DNA from: DASRVA01 sp035687745 | Lineage (GTDB): Bacteria; Gemmatimonadota; Gemmatimonadetes; JACCXV01; JAHWKZ01 | Assembly: GCA_035687745.1 (NCBI GenBank) | Contig: DASRVA010000119.1 | Span: 1-13,308 of the forward strand | Direction of reading: 5' to 3' | Length of the DNA stretch: 13,308 nucleotides | Shown: positions 6,322 to 13,042 of the stretch, piece by piece | Layout: each line of letters starts with the position of its first letter | Position numbering within the stretch: the stretch's first letter is position 1 | Notes under the pieces: generated by a model | Seen by the model: only the letters and a program-made list of their open reading frames with translations | The model's database searches: none | Told to the model about the DNA's origin: nothing | Translations under genes and position numbers: made by a program

Positions 6322-8343
6322 ATGCGCTTGTTGCACTCGACCCCCTTGCGACCCGAGCGCGGGGAGCGCCGCGGGTCCCAGCCCCCGGGCTTCACGCTGA
6401 TCGAGCTCCTCGTGGTCATCGCCATCATCGCCGTCCTGATCGGCCTGCTCCTGCCTGCCGTTCAGAGCGTGCGGGAGACCGCGGCCCGCATGGAGGCCTA
6501 CCCGGCGCTGGCCGACCTGGGACGGGACCTGGGAGCCTTCGCGGTCCAGGTCCAGGCCGACCTAAACCAGATGAGGAGGAAGATTGACAACTTCAACCGC
6601 TTCGAGGGCACGGAACGGGAGGTGACACCCGAGGAGGAGAAGGAGCTGAGGGATTTGTTGGCGAAGCTCTGCGCCACCGAGGCCCAGGCCGCAGCCTTGC
6701 GCCAGAAGGTCCGGGACCAGCTGGTGAACACTGCCACGAGCGGGATCGTCGAGGACGAGGGGCACAGTCTGCTCCGGCAGGCGGACAAGCAGCTCGGCCT
6801 CATCCAGGAGAAGACCTCCAGCGCCCTCACCGAAGCGTTCGCCAAAGCGGGCCATCTGCAGCGCTCGCAGGTCTGTCCCCCCCCGCGTGCCGAGGTCCGG
6901 AGGGCCCAGACTCCCGGCATCGAGGGCGCCCTGATCAGCAAGACTGGAGCCCCGAGACAGCTGCCTGGGCCGCCGCCCTCCGGGCTGACGGCGGTGACAC
7001 GCACGCAGTCGTTTGAGCATGTCAACTGGGTGACCCTGGAGCAGGGCTTCATCGTCCCGCCGCTCGAAGTGGAGGCCGGTCCCACGGGGTACACGTCGGC
7101 ATCGCCGTCGAGCATCATGTACGACATCGCCGGGTCCGGGCAGTGCAAACAGGGGAGCCACGGTACGGGAACGTCTCTCGACCTGAAGCGCAACTCCACC
7201 GGTCAAGAGTGGATGGCCCACTTCGATTGGGAAGACGACAGCTATGTGGACCAACTGCTGCTGCCCCAGACCCTCGATCTCACCGCCGCCGAGAAGGCCA
7301 GCGTGGTGGCCGCCTGCAACCAGTACCTGCAGAGCGAGCTCGGCAAGGGCAAGTCGAAGGGAGAGGTCCTGAGCCAGGAGCACGTCATATATCCTGGCCC
7401 CGAACTCTTCCAGGCCCGCTTCGGTATCATCTGCCAGCCGAATTGGGGCGGCGCTGAGTCGGATGAGTGGGGGAAGACCCCCTGGACCGATCTCGAGAAC
7501 CCGGTCCGCTGCAAGGCGGCGCGGGTCATTGGGCCAGGAGACATCAAAGGCCCTCCCAAGCCACCCGTCCCTCCCGGACCTCAGGACCTCGCCATCGCCT
7601 TCGCGGTGAACAAGGCGGTGCTCCAGGCGGTGCCCAAGAAGCAGACCGCCGAGTGCCCGGCCAAGGTGACGATCAACGGCGTCCTCGAGACCACCGGTCC
7701 CGGCACGGTGAGCTACCGGGTGTGGAACAGCGGCGCCCTGGGCCCGGTCAACCAGCTCACCTTCCAGAAGGGGGGCCTCCCCATGCCCGTGCAATTCGAC
7801 CTCGAGGTCGGCGGTGCGCAGGAGGGGATGGACGAGGCGGCGCCGGCACCGGCGGCGGGCGGCATGGGACCGCAGCTGGCCGCCCCGTCCAAGCCCGGGT
7901 CGCACAGCGGCTGTGTGCGGCTCGAGATCACGAGTCCGGCGGAGGGGGTCAAGAAGTCGAACGACGCATGCTATTCGGTCCAATGCAAGCCCAAGACCGT
8001 GGGCGTGGCGGTCGGCGGCCTGACCCTGTCCCTGCCCGATCTGGTCATCGACGACTTCGTGATGCAGGGAGCGAGCGGCGGCACCGCGCACGTTCGCAAC
8101 ATCGGCGCGGCCGGCGCGCAGCAGACCCAGCTCAAGACCAAGGTCATCATCGAAGGCACCCCGCACACCTTCAGCACCGCGGTGCCGGCGCTTGCGCCGG
8201 GGGAGACGGAGAAGATCAAGGTGCTCTTCCCGGGCCTCCTGGCTGGCCAGGTGCGCAGCTACCAGGTCATGCTGCGGGTCAATGACCCCTATGTCGTGCA
8301 GGAGTCGAACAAGTCCAACAACGGCTTCACCTACAACCCCTGA
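6322..8343 (+). CDS. Large prepilin-like exported protein with C-terminal CARDB domain
   Basis: A 673-aa type IV prepilin/pseudopilin-like protein. A 23-residue basic leader ends in G23|F24, with Glu28 at mature position +5. The class III motif FTLIELLVVIAIIAVLIGLL follows, then LPAVQSVRE, as in planctomycete-type pseudopilins. Prepilin peptidase should cleave after Gly23 and leave an N-terminal membrane helix. Next come an acidic, helix/coiled-coil-prone stretch (about 55-185), a unique domain (about 233-400), a proline-rich linker, a Cys-bounded beta domain (about 425-556) and a CARDB-type cell-adhesion fold (about 571-673). The last two recur in the 504-aa protein downstream. I chose ATG 6322 over the in-frame ATG 6268 because GAGGAGG lies just upstream and 6268 would bury the leader. 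At 673 aa it is much longer than a normal pilin (120-350 aa). Function unknown; a surface or envelope scaffold is likely. Confidence 0.8.
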   Translation: MRLLHSTPLRPERGERRGSQPPGFTLIELLVVIAIIAVLIGLLLPAVQSVRETAARMEAYPALADLGRDLGAFAVQVQADLNQMRRKIDNFNRFEGTEREVTPEEEKELRDLLAKLCATEAQAAALRQKVRDQLVNTATSGIVEDEGHSLLRQADKQLGLIQEKTSSALTEAFAKAGHLQRSQVCPPPRAEVRRAQTPGIEGALISKTGAPRQLPGPPPSGLTAVTRTQSFEHVNWVTLEQGFIVPPLEVEAGPTGYTSASPSSIMYDIAGSGQCKQGSHGTGTSLDLKRNSTGQEWMAHFDWEDDSYVDQLLLPQTLDLTAAEKASVVAACNQYLQSELGKGKSKGEVLSQEHVIYPGPELFQARFGIICQPNWGGAESDEWGKTPWTDLENPVRCKAARVIGPGDIKGPPKPPVPPGPQDLAIAFAVNKAVLQAVPKKQTAECPAKVTINGVLETTGPGTVSYRVWNSGALGPVNQLTFQKGGLPMPVQFDLEVGGAQEGMDEAAPAPAAGGMGPQLAAPSKPGSHSGCVRLEITSPAEGVKKSNDACYSVQCKPKTVGVAVGGLTLSLPDLVIDDFVMQGASGGTAHVRNIGAAGAQQTQLKTKVIIEGTPHTFSTAVPALAPGETEKIKVLFPGLLAGQVRSYQVMLRVNDPYVVQESNKSNNGFTYNP

Positions 8344-8351
8344 GGCAAACC

Positions 8352-8510
8352 ATGAGCATTGGGAGACCGGCGCAGCCGGGGGAGATCCCTCGACAAGCGG
8401 GAGAACCATCGACGCCAGACTCGACTACCACCGGGGATTACAACAACGACGGCGTGGTCAACGCGAGAGCTGCTCGATCGAGCCTCGGCCACTCTTGGAG
8501 GGAGTCATGA
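8352..8510 (+). CDS. Micro-ORF (52 aa) with dockerin-like calcium-loop motif
   Basis: It starts 8 bp after the preceding stop with a modest GAGG upstream, and its TGA overlaps the next gene's ATG as ATGA, suggesting translational coupling. Residues 28-38 read GDYNNDGVVNA. This matches the first half of a type I dockerin/EF-hand loop (D29, N31, D33, G34, N37), but the acidic residue expected at loop position 12 is Ala40. There is no signal peptide and no second dockerin repeat. It may be a coupling peptide, or a remnant of a dockerin-bearing gene. The reading frame is clear; expression is not shown. Confidence 0.45.
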   Translation: MSIGRPAQPGEIPRQAGEPSTPDSTTTGDYNNDGVVNARAARSSLGHSWRES

Positions 8511-10021
8511 AGAGAACGGCGGTTGTTTCCCTGCTGGTTGCAGCGCTGGTCACGCCGGCCGTCGCGCAGGCTCAAGACCAGCTGTCCGCCGGTGTCAACC
8601 CGATTGCGGACAAGATCGAGTGCCCGCTGGAGGAGCTGGAGTGGGGCATCGCTCAATCGTTTCCCGATCCGTGGTACTCGAATCCGAAGGTGGAGGCGGA
8701 GTTCTGGAATCCGGGCTACTACACGGACTCTCCCGGCCCGTACACGAGCACCTGGATGGGGAAGGAGATGATGTCTTGTCGCTGGAAACACTACGGGCAT
8801 GACTCGAGCTCTCCTTACGCACAGAATACAAGTGACCAAGATCTTTACCACCCGCGGCTCTATGTCCAGCGGCCTTGGGCCGACATCCCGGAAGAGAACT
8901 ATCCCTGCCCATCCACGGTCCAGGTCAAGGTGCTCTCGAGCCTTCCTTCACCCTGGCTGGGGACGACCTACCAGTGGAGCCTCGTGGAGAAAGAAACCGG
9001 CACAGCAAACTACGGGGAAATCAACACGTATAACTATTGTGTCTACGGTGGGGCGATCCCCAACGAGATCCTGCGCCCCGTGAAGACCGATTACCCGGAA
9101 TTCGGCGCCAATCCCCCCCCGCCACCACCGTCCATCGACGACTTCAAGCAGGTTTTCGCCGTTTCGAAGGCCGAGCTCATTGCCATCCCGGCCAAAAAGA
9201 CAATGACCTGCCCAACGACCGTGCGTTTCGAGGGACGCATCCACGTCAACGCTTCCGGGGAGGTGCGCTATCGGGTCGAGGAGAACGGCCAGGTGGGGCC
9301 GCTCAAGACGATCAACGCCGACGCGGCGGGTGGCTACGCCCTGGCATGGCAGTCGGAGGTAGGCACGCCCCAGCAACCGGCCGCCATCGGCGGCCTGGTG
9401 ACTGCCCCCGAGCCGGGGAACGTGGCGACGGGGCGGGCCCGGCTCCTCATCGTATCGCCTTCCGACGGGGTCTCCGAATCGAACGAGGCGAGCTACGAGA
9501 TCACCTGCAATCCACTGGCGCCGGTGGGCGGGATGGCGCAGACACCCGTGGAGCCGGAGTCCGGGCCACTTCCGAAGGCGGCTCCGCAGCCGCAGCAGAA
9601 GATCACGGCTCCGCAACCAAAGCCCATCGTCGAGGGTGGCCAGAACGAGCGGATCCACAAGTTACCGACCCGCCGCGCCACCCCGGCCCCCGCGAACAAC
9701 GCCCTCGAGGCGGTTGTGCTGCTCCCTGACCTGCGGATCCGAACGGCCAGTGTCGACCCGTCGAAGCCCAAGGAGGTCAAGGTCCGGGTCGCCAACACCG
9801 GCCAGGCACCCTCGGCGGCGACCCGTGTCCGGGTCTGGGTGCTCCCTCAGGGCAAGGCCTGGTACGGCATCGTGCCGCCGCTCGCCGCCGGCCAGGATGC
9901 CTGGACAACCGTCCAGGCCGACATGCCGGTCATGGCGGCGCAGAAGGCCTACGCCCGGGCCGACGACCCGGACAAGGTCAAGGAGTCCGACGAGGGGAAC
10001 AACGGCCACGAGCTCAAGTGA
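8507..10021 (+). CDS. Secreted protein with Cys-bounded beta domain and CARDB domain
   Basis: A 504-aa Sec-exported protein. MKRT, a hydrophobic core and AVAQA|QD form a clear signal peptide (about 1-23). GGAGGG lies just upstream of ATG 8507, and the start overlaps the 52-aa micro-ORF by 4 nt. The mature part has a Trp/Tyr-rich N-terminal region with Cys pairs (about 30-200), a run of prolines, then a domain at about 210-336 that opens with MTCPTTV and closes with EITC. This aligns with the Cys-bounded domain of the prepilin-like protein upstream. A Pro/Ala-rich low-complexity linker (about 340-400) leads into a CARDB domain from LPDLRIRTASV (about 406-504). Shared domains and position suggest the two proteins act together at the cell surface. 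I do not recognise the N-terminal part. Much longer frames upstream of 8507 are shadows. Confidence 0.82.
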   Translation: MKRTAVVSLLVAALVTPAVAQAQDQLSAGVNPIADKIECPLEELEWGIAQSFPDPWYSNPKVEAEFWNPGYYTDSPGPYTSTWMGKEMMSCRWKHYGHDSSSPYAQNTSDQDLYHPRLYVQRPWADIPEENYPCPSTVQVKVLSSLPSPWLGTTYQWSLVEKETGTANYGEINTYNYCVYGGAIPNEILRPVKTDYPEFGANPPPPPPSIDDFKQVFAVSKAELIAIPAKKTMTCPTTVRFEGRIHVNASGEVRYRVEENGQVGPLKTINADAAGGYALAWQSEVGTPQQPAAIGGLVTAPEPGNVATGRARLLIVSPSDGVSESNEASYEITCNPLAPVGGMAQTPVEPESGPLPKAAPQPQQKITAPQPKPIVEGGQNERIHKLPTRRATPAPANNALEAVVLLPDLRIRTASVDPSKPKEVKVRVANTGQAPSAATRVRVWVLPQGKAWYGIVPPLAAGQDAWTTVQADMPVMAAQKAYARADDPDKVKESDEGNNGHELK

Positions 10022-10031
10022 GGAGGCAACG

Positions 10032-10775
10032 ATGAAGGCGGCGACAACCCTGACGACCCTGATCCTGCTTCTCGGAACTCTGTTCGGGTCTCAGCCGGCC
10101 CAGGCTCAAGTACGAGCGGCCAGTTCGTTGGAGTGGAGCTTTGCGAACCTCCAGGCCAGCGCCACCTCGGTTCCTCTGCGGCTGGGCAGCGGGGGCGATG
10201 CGCGCGTAGTGGATACCGGACCCATTACGATCGGAGGATCGGGCCGCGGAACCATCGACCCCTCGCGAGGCACCGGACCCGCGACGTGGCAGGTGAACGC
10301 CAGCGCGCCCGGCCTCCAGGGCCTCGGCATCTCGTCGCTCAGCCTGAACTTCGTTGGAACGGCGGTCCTCGATGGCGACTGTCTGTTCGTCGTAGACGTC
10401 GCGGGTATCGGGGGAGGCGGCGCGCAGGGGCCGGTCCCGCAGCTTCCCCCCATCATCATCATCAACTGCAACAAGCCGAACGGGGACTGCAGCCCGAGCA
10501 TTCCCCAGCCCGCCGCGCCGGACCGGGGGCCGGGGAAGACGGTGAAGTTCGGCAGCCCGACGGCGGCCGACCACAGGACGCACCCGGTTGCCAAGATGAT
10601 CACCGAGGCCGCACGCATGGCGGGCCTGAGCCTCACGCCGAAGGATGTCGATCTCGTGATGAAGCAGTACCAGAGACAGCCGGGCATGGAGCTGGTGATC
10701 CTTGATCAAGAGTCGGGCGAGACGTTCTCGTCGAACCTGGAAGGCGGGGGGACCCTCGGGTTCGTGTCGCGATGA
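10032..10775 (+). CDS. Secreted protein of unknown function (247 aa)
   Basis: It starts 10 bp after the preceding stop with AGGAGG at 10021-10026, ideal for ATG 10032. A signal peptide is clear: MKAATTLTTL, a Leu-rich core, then PAQAQ|V (about 1-26). The mature N-terminal half (about 30-130) is Gly/Ser/Thr-rich and beta-like, ending in LDGDCLFVVDVAGIGG. A proline-rich stretch with two Cys follows (about 140-175), then a helical C-terminal part (about 185-230, KMITEAARMAGLSLTPKDVD). I recognise no family. Spacing places it in the same operon as the two CARDB proteins, so an envelope or extracellular role is likely. Confidence 0.75.
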   Translation: MKAATTLTTLILLLGTLFGSQPAQAQVRAASSLEWSFANLQASATSVPLRLGSGGDARVVDTGPITIGGSGRGTIDPSRGTGPATWQVNASAPGLQGLGISSLSLNFVGTAVLDGDCLFVVDVAGIGGGGAQGPVPQLPPIIIINCNKPNGDCSPSIPQPAAPDRGPGKTVKFGSPTAADHRTHPVAKMITEAARMAGLSLTPKDVDLVMKQYQRQPGMELVILDQESGETFSSNLEGGGTLGFVSR

Positions 10776-10840
10776 AGGGCGGCGGGGCTCGCACGCCGTC
10801 CCCGAGGCTTCTCGTGGCCGACCGGCACGAGCCGGAATGA
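10772..10840 (+). CDS. Possible 22-aa relay ORF bridging two genes
   Basis: Its ATG overlaps the stop of the 247-aa gene (ATGA at 10772-10775), and its own TGA overlaps the ATG of the next gene (ATGA at 10837-10840). The peptide begins MKGGGARTPSPRLL and has no recognisable domain. Such a frame could pass terminating ribosomes across the 61-nt gap to a gene that lacks a good ribosome-binding site. Chance is a real alternative. Confidence 0.25.
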   Translation: MKGGGARTPSPRLLVADRHEPE

Positions 10841-11211
10841 CGCAGCCGCCTGGCAATCGGGGGGACCTCGACTACCTGAAAGGTCTCGCCGACAGGCGGG
10901 CGGAAGTGCTGGTGGACGGACTGCCCGGACTGGACGCTCCGGCGCGCGCGACCGTTCTCGGAATGCGCCGGAACGCGGCGGGCCAGGCGGGAGAGCTGAC
11001 CCTGGGGCTGCCCACGGGAAGCCCCCTGGCGGCGATCATGGCGGATACCCGGGAGCGCGACGACCAGCTCGCGGGGATGACGATCGCCGCCGGCGACCCC
11101 GGCGACAGGATCGAGCTTCGAGACCTGGCGATCAGACGGATCGATGAGGGCGGGGAAGGCATGGTCCTCGTCCAGCTCACGCCGACCCGCCACGGGAGCG
11201 TGATCGACTGA
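10837..11211 (+). CDS. Hypothetical protein (124 aa), no signal peptide
   Basis: The frame is open from 10702, but ATG 10837 is the first start outside the preceding gene. No good Shine-Dalgarno precedes it, although it may be coupled through the ATGA overlap with the 22-aa frame. The product begins MTQPPGNRGDLDYLKG, is rich in charged residues and Gly, and ends with a beta-prone segment (VLVQLTP, then GSVID). It has no signal peptide, membrane helix or Cys, so it is probably cytoplasmic, unlike its neighbours. I do not recognise it. Confidence 0.55.
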   Translation: MTQPPGNRGDLDYLKGLADRRAEVLVDGLPGLDAPARATVLGMRRNAAGQAGELTLGLPTGSPLAAIMADTRERDDQLAGMTIAAGDPGDRIELRDLAIRRIDEGGEGMVLVQLTPTRHGSVID

Positions 11212-11239
11212 CACGGGAGAGATCCCTGGAGGTGTCGAC

Positions 11240-11308
11240 ATGAAAGGTTTCCGCCTGGCCCTCGAAGATGGGGCTCAGCGGCTCGACATCAAGCGGGTTT
11301 CGCCGTAG
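11240..11308 (+). CDS. Short ORF (22 aa) whose tail matches the next gene's tail
   Basis: GGAGGT at 11228-11233 sits 6 nt before ATG 11240, the best-spaced ribosome-binding site in this part. The peptide ends LDIKRVSP, and the following tail-tube-like protein ends EDIQRVSP. At DNA level the last 10 bases through the stop, TCGCCGTAGC, are identical, and the bases before them are nearly so. It may be a real small peptide or a leftover C-terminus of a second, degraded tail-tube-like gene. Confidence 0.4.
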   Translation: MKGFRLALEDGAQRLDIKRVSP

Positions 11309-11332
11309 CCTAACCTTTCCGTGGAGGACTTC

Positions 11333-11821
11333 ATGAACAGGATCAGGAAGATTTGCTTGCTGCTCGCGGCGCTGGTCGGGCCTGCGGCAGCGCAAGCCCA
11401 GGAGGGAATGAGGGCCAGCCCTCCCGACTCCGGCACCGAGCCGGCCACAAGCCAAGGTTGGTACACCACCCGTCCCTATATCGGCCTATCGGCCGATGGG
11501 GTGGAGATCGCCCAGTTCTCCGAGCTGGCCGACATCAAGACTAGGGCGAAGCCGCCGACGATCGTCCTCAAGCGCGGAAAGGCCAAGGGCAGGGAGTTGC
11601 AGGCCTGGCACGAGGCTGTGCGCATGGGTGACATGGCGGCCGCCCGAAAGAGCGCCTCGCTGGTCATGTACGATTACGACGGGAAGCCGGTCGCCAGGTA
11701 CCACCTGGAGAACGCCTGGCCCTCGAAGATCGAGATCGGTGGTCTGAAAGCGGGCTCCAGCGAGGTACTGATGGAGACGGTCACGCTGGTGTGCGAGGAC
11801 ATCCAGCGCGTCTCGCCGTAG
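11333..11821 (+). CDS. Exported, shortened relative of phage/eCIS tail-tube protein (T4 gp19 family)
   Basis: A 162-aa protein. The signal peptide MNRIRKICLLLAALVGPAAA, with cleavage near AQAQ|EG (about 23), is preceded by GGAGG at 11323-11327, which fixes ATG 11333 over the GTG at 11321. The mature part follows the gp19 pattern in order: IAQFSEL (59-65), IVLKRG (77-82), LQAWHEAV (89-96), ASLVMYDYDGKPVARYHL (108-125), NAWPSKIEIGGLKAGSSEV (127-145), and a final strand ending VCEDIQRV. Family members form the inner tube of contractile tails and are not normally secreted by Sec. The segment between FSEL and LKRG is also much shorter than in tube subunits, which usually carry a Gly-rich loop ending in a KLPG-type motif. 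No sheath, baseplate, spike or ATPase gene is nearby. It looks like a tube fold reused in the periplasm or outside the cell; the role is unknown. Confidence 0.75.
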   Translation: MNRIRKICLLLAALVGPAAAQAQEGMRASPPDSGTEPATSQGWYTTRPYIGLSADGVEIAQFSELADIKTRAKPPTIVLKRGKAKGRELQAWHEAVRMGDMAAARKSASLVMYDYDGKPVARYHLENAWPSKIEIGGLKAGSSEVLMETVTLVCEDIQRVSP

Positions 11822-11825
11822 CGGT

Positions 11826-11853
11826 TTGACACCCCGGGGGCCGGGGCGATATT
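11826..11853 (+). promoter_or_regulatory. Thiolase promoter with inverted repeat in the spacer
   Basis: The -35 TTGACA is at 11826-11831, only 4 bp past the preceding stop, and the -10 GATATT at 11848-11853, with a 16-bp spacer. The spacer is almost filled by a perfect inverted repeat, CCCCGG (11832-11837) with CCGGGG (11841-11846), which could be an operator. Transcription would start around 11860, at or within a few bases of the ATG at 11864, so the mRNA is probably leaderless. Confidence 0.55.
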
Positions 11854-11863
11854 CCCCGTCCCG

Positions 11864-13042
11864 ATGCGGCCCCGCTACCCTCGTCCCGCCTACCTCTGCG
11901 CCCCCGTCCGCACGCCAATCGGGAGGTTCGGGGGGGCCTTGGCCGACCGGACCGCCGCCGACCTTGGGGCGCACGCCGCCGGAGCCAGCCTCGGGCGCGC
12001 CGGGCTCGACCCCGCCGCCGTCGACCTGACCATTTTCGGCAACGGCCGGCAGGCCGGAGTCGGCCCCAACGTCTCGCGCCAGATCGCCCACCGGGCGGGC
12101 ATCCCCGACGAAGCACCCGCCTACACCATCAACCAAGCCTGCGCCTCGAGCCTGATCGGGATCGTCCAGGGGTGGCAGACGGTGGCGCTGGGCGACGCCG
12201 AGCTCGTCCTGGCGGGCGGCACCGAGGCCATGAGCCAGACGCCCTATCTGCTCCCGCGCGCCCGCTGGGGGTATCGGCTGGGCCACGGCGAGCTGGTCGA
12301 CGGGATGTACCGGGACGGCTTCCTGTGCCCCCTTTGCGGGGACCTCATGGGGGAGACGGCCGAGACCCTGGCCGAGCGCTACGGGATCCCGCGTGACGAG
12401 CAGGACCGCTACGCGGTCGAGAGCCAGCGCCGGTACGGGAGCGCGCGCGAAGCCGGGAAATGGCAGGCCGAGATCGCGCCCTTCCCCGACGGGGGCCTCG
12501 CCGAGGACGAGCACCCGCGCCCCGGGACGACCGTCGAGATGCTTGCCACGCTGCCGCCCGTCTTCCGTGACGACGGCACCGTCCATGCCGGGAACGCCTC
12601 CGGGATCACCGACGGCGCGGCGGCGGTCCTGGTCGCCTCCGGGGAAGCGGTCGAGAAGCACGGGCTCACGCCCATGGCTCGCCTGGTCGACTGGGCCAAC
12701 GTCGGCGTCGACCCGGCGATCATGGGGATCGGGCCGGTGCCGGCGGTGCGGAAGATCCTCGAGCGGCAGGGGCTATCGATGGCCGACATCGACCTGATCG
12801 AGCTCAACGAGGCCTTTGCCGCTCAGGTGCTCGCGGTCGCCCGTGATCTCGAGCTCGACCTCGACAAGGTGAACGTGAACGGCGGGGCGATCGCGCTGGG
12901 CCATCCGATCGGTGCGACCGGCGCGAGAATCATGGTCACCCTCCTCCACGAGATGGCGCTGCGGGGGAGCCGGCTCGGGATCGCCACCCTCTGCGTGAGC
13001 GGAGGCCTGGGGACGGCGGTCCTCGTGGAGCGGGCGGCGTGA
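11864..13042 (+). CDS. Acetyl-CoA acetyltransferase (thiolase)
   Basis: A 392-aa thiolase, the usual length for the family. It interconverts two acetyl-CoA with acetoacetyl-CoA, or cleaves 3-ketoacyl-CoA, in the cytoplasm. The N-terminal motif VRTPIGRFGGAL is standard. The nucleophile Cys93 lies in NQACASSL, NEAF (315-318) is present, His347 lies in GHPIGATGAR, and the second catalytic Cys377 in CVSGGLGTA. All catalytic residues are intact. No ribosome-binding site precedes ATG 11864, in keeping with a leaderless transcript. It overlaps the enoyl-CoA hydratase by 4 nt, so the pair serves beta-oxidation or short-chain acyl-CoA metabolism; which direction cannot be told. One oddity is a CPLC motif (155-158) just before the MGETAE segment, where most thiolases have no cysteine pair. 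Confidence 0.95.
   Translation: MRPRYPRPAYLCAPVRTPIGRFGGALADRTAADLGAHAAGASLGRAGLDPAAVDLTIFGNGRQAGVGPNVSRQIAHRAGIPDEAPAYTINQACASSLIGIVQGWQTVALGDAELVLAGGTEAMSQTPYLLPRARWGYRLGHGELVDGMYRDGFLCPLCGDLMGETAETLAERYGIPRDEQDRYAVESQRRYGSAREAGKWQAEIAPFPDGGLAEDEHPRPGTTVEMLATLPPVFRDDGTVHAGNASGITDGAAAVLVASGEAVEKHGLTPMARLVDWANVGVDPAIMGIGPVPAVRKILERQGLSMADIDLIELNEAFAAQVLAVARDLELDLDKVNVNGGAIALGHPIGATGARIMVTLLHEMALRGSRLGIATLCVSGGLGTAVLVERAA

Noticed and set aside
6562..8409. 615-aa ORF on the minus strand
   Set aside because: It is antisense to the prepilin-like gene, has no family features, and is a shadow typical of high GC third positions.
11832..11846. Intrinsic terminator after the tail-tube gene
   Set aside because: The GC-rich inverted repeat is not followed by a T tract, and it fits exactly between -35 and -10 elements.
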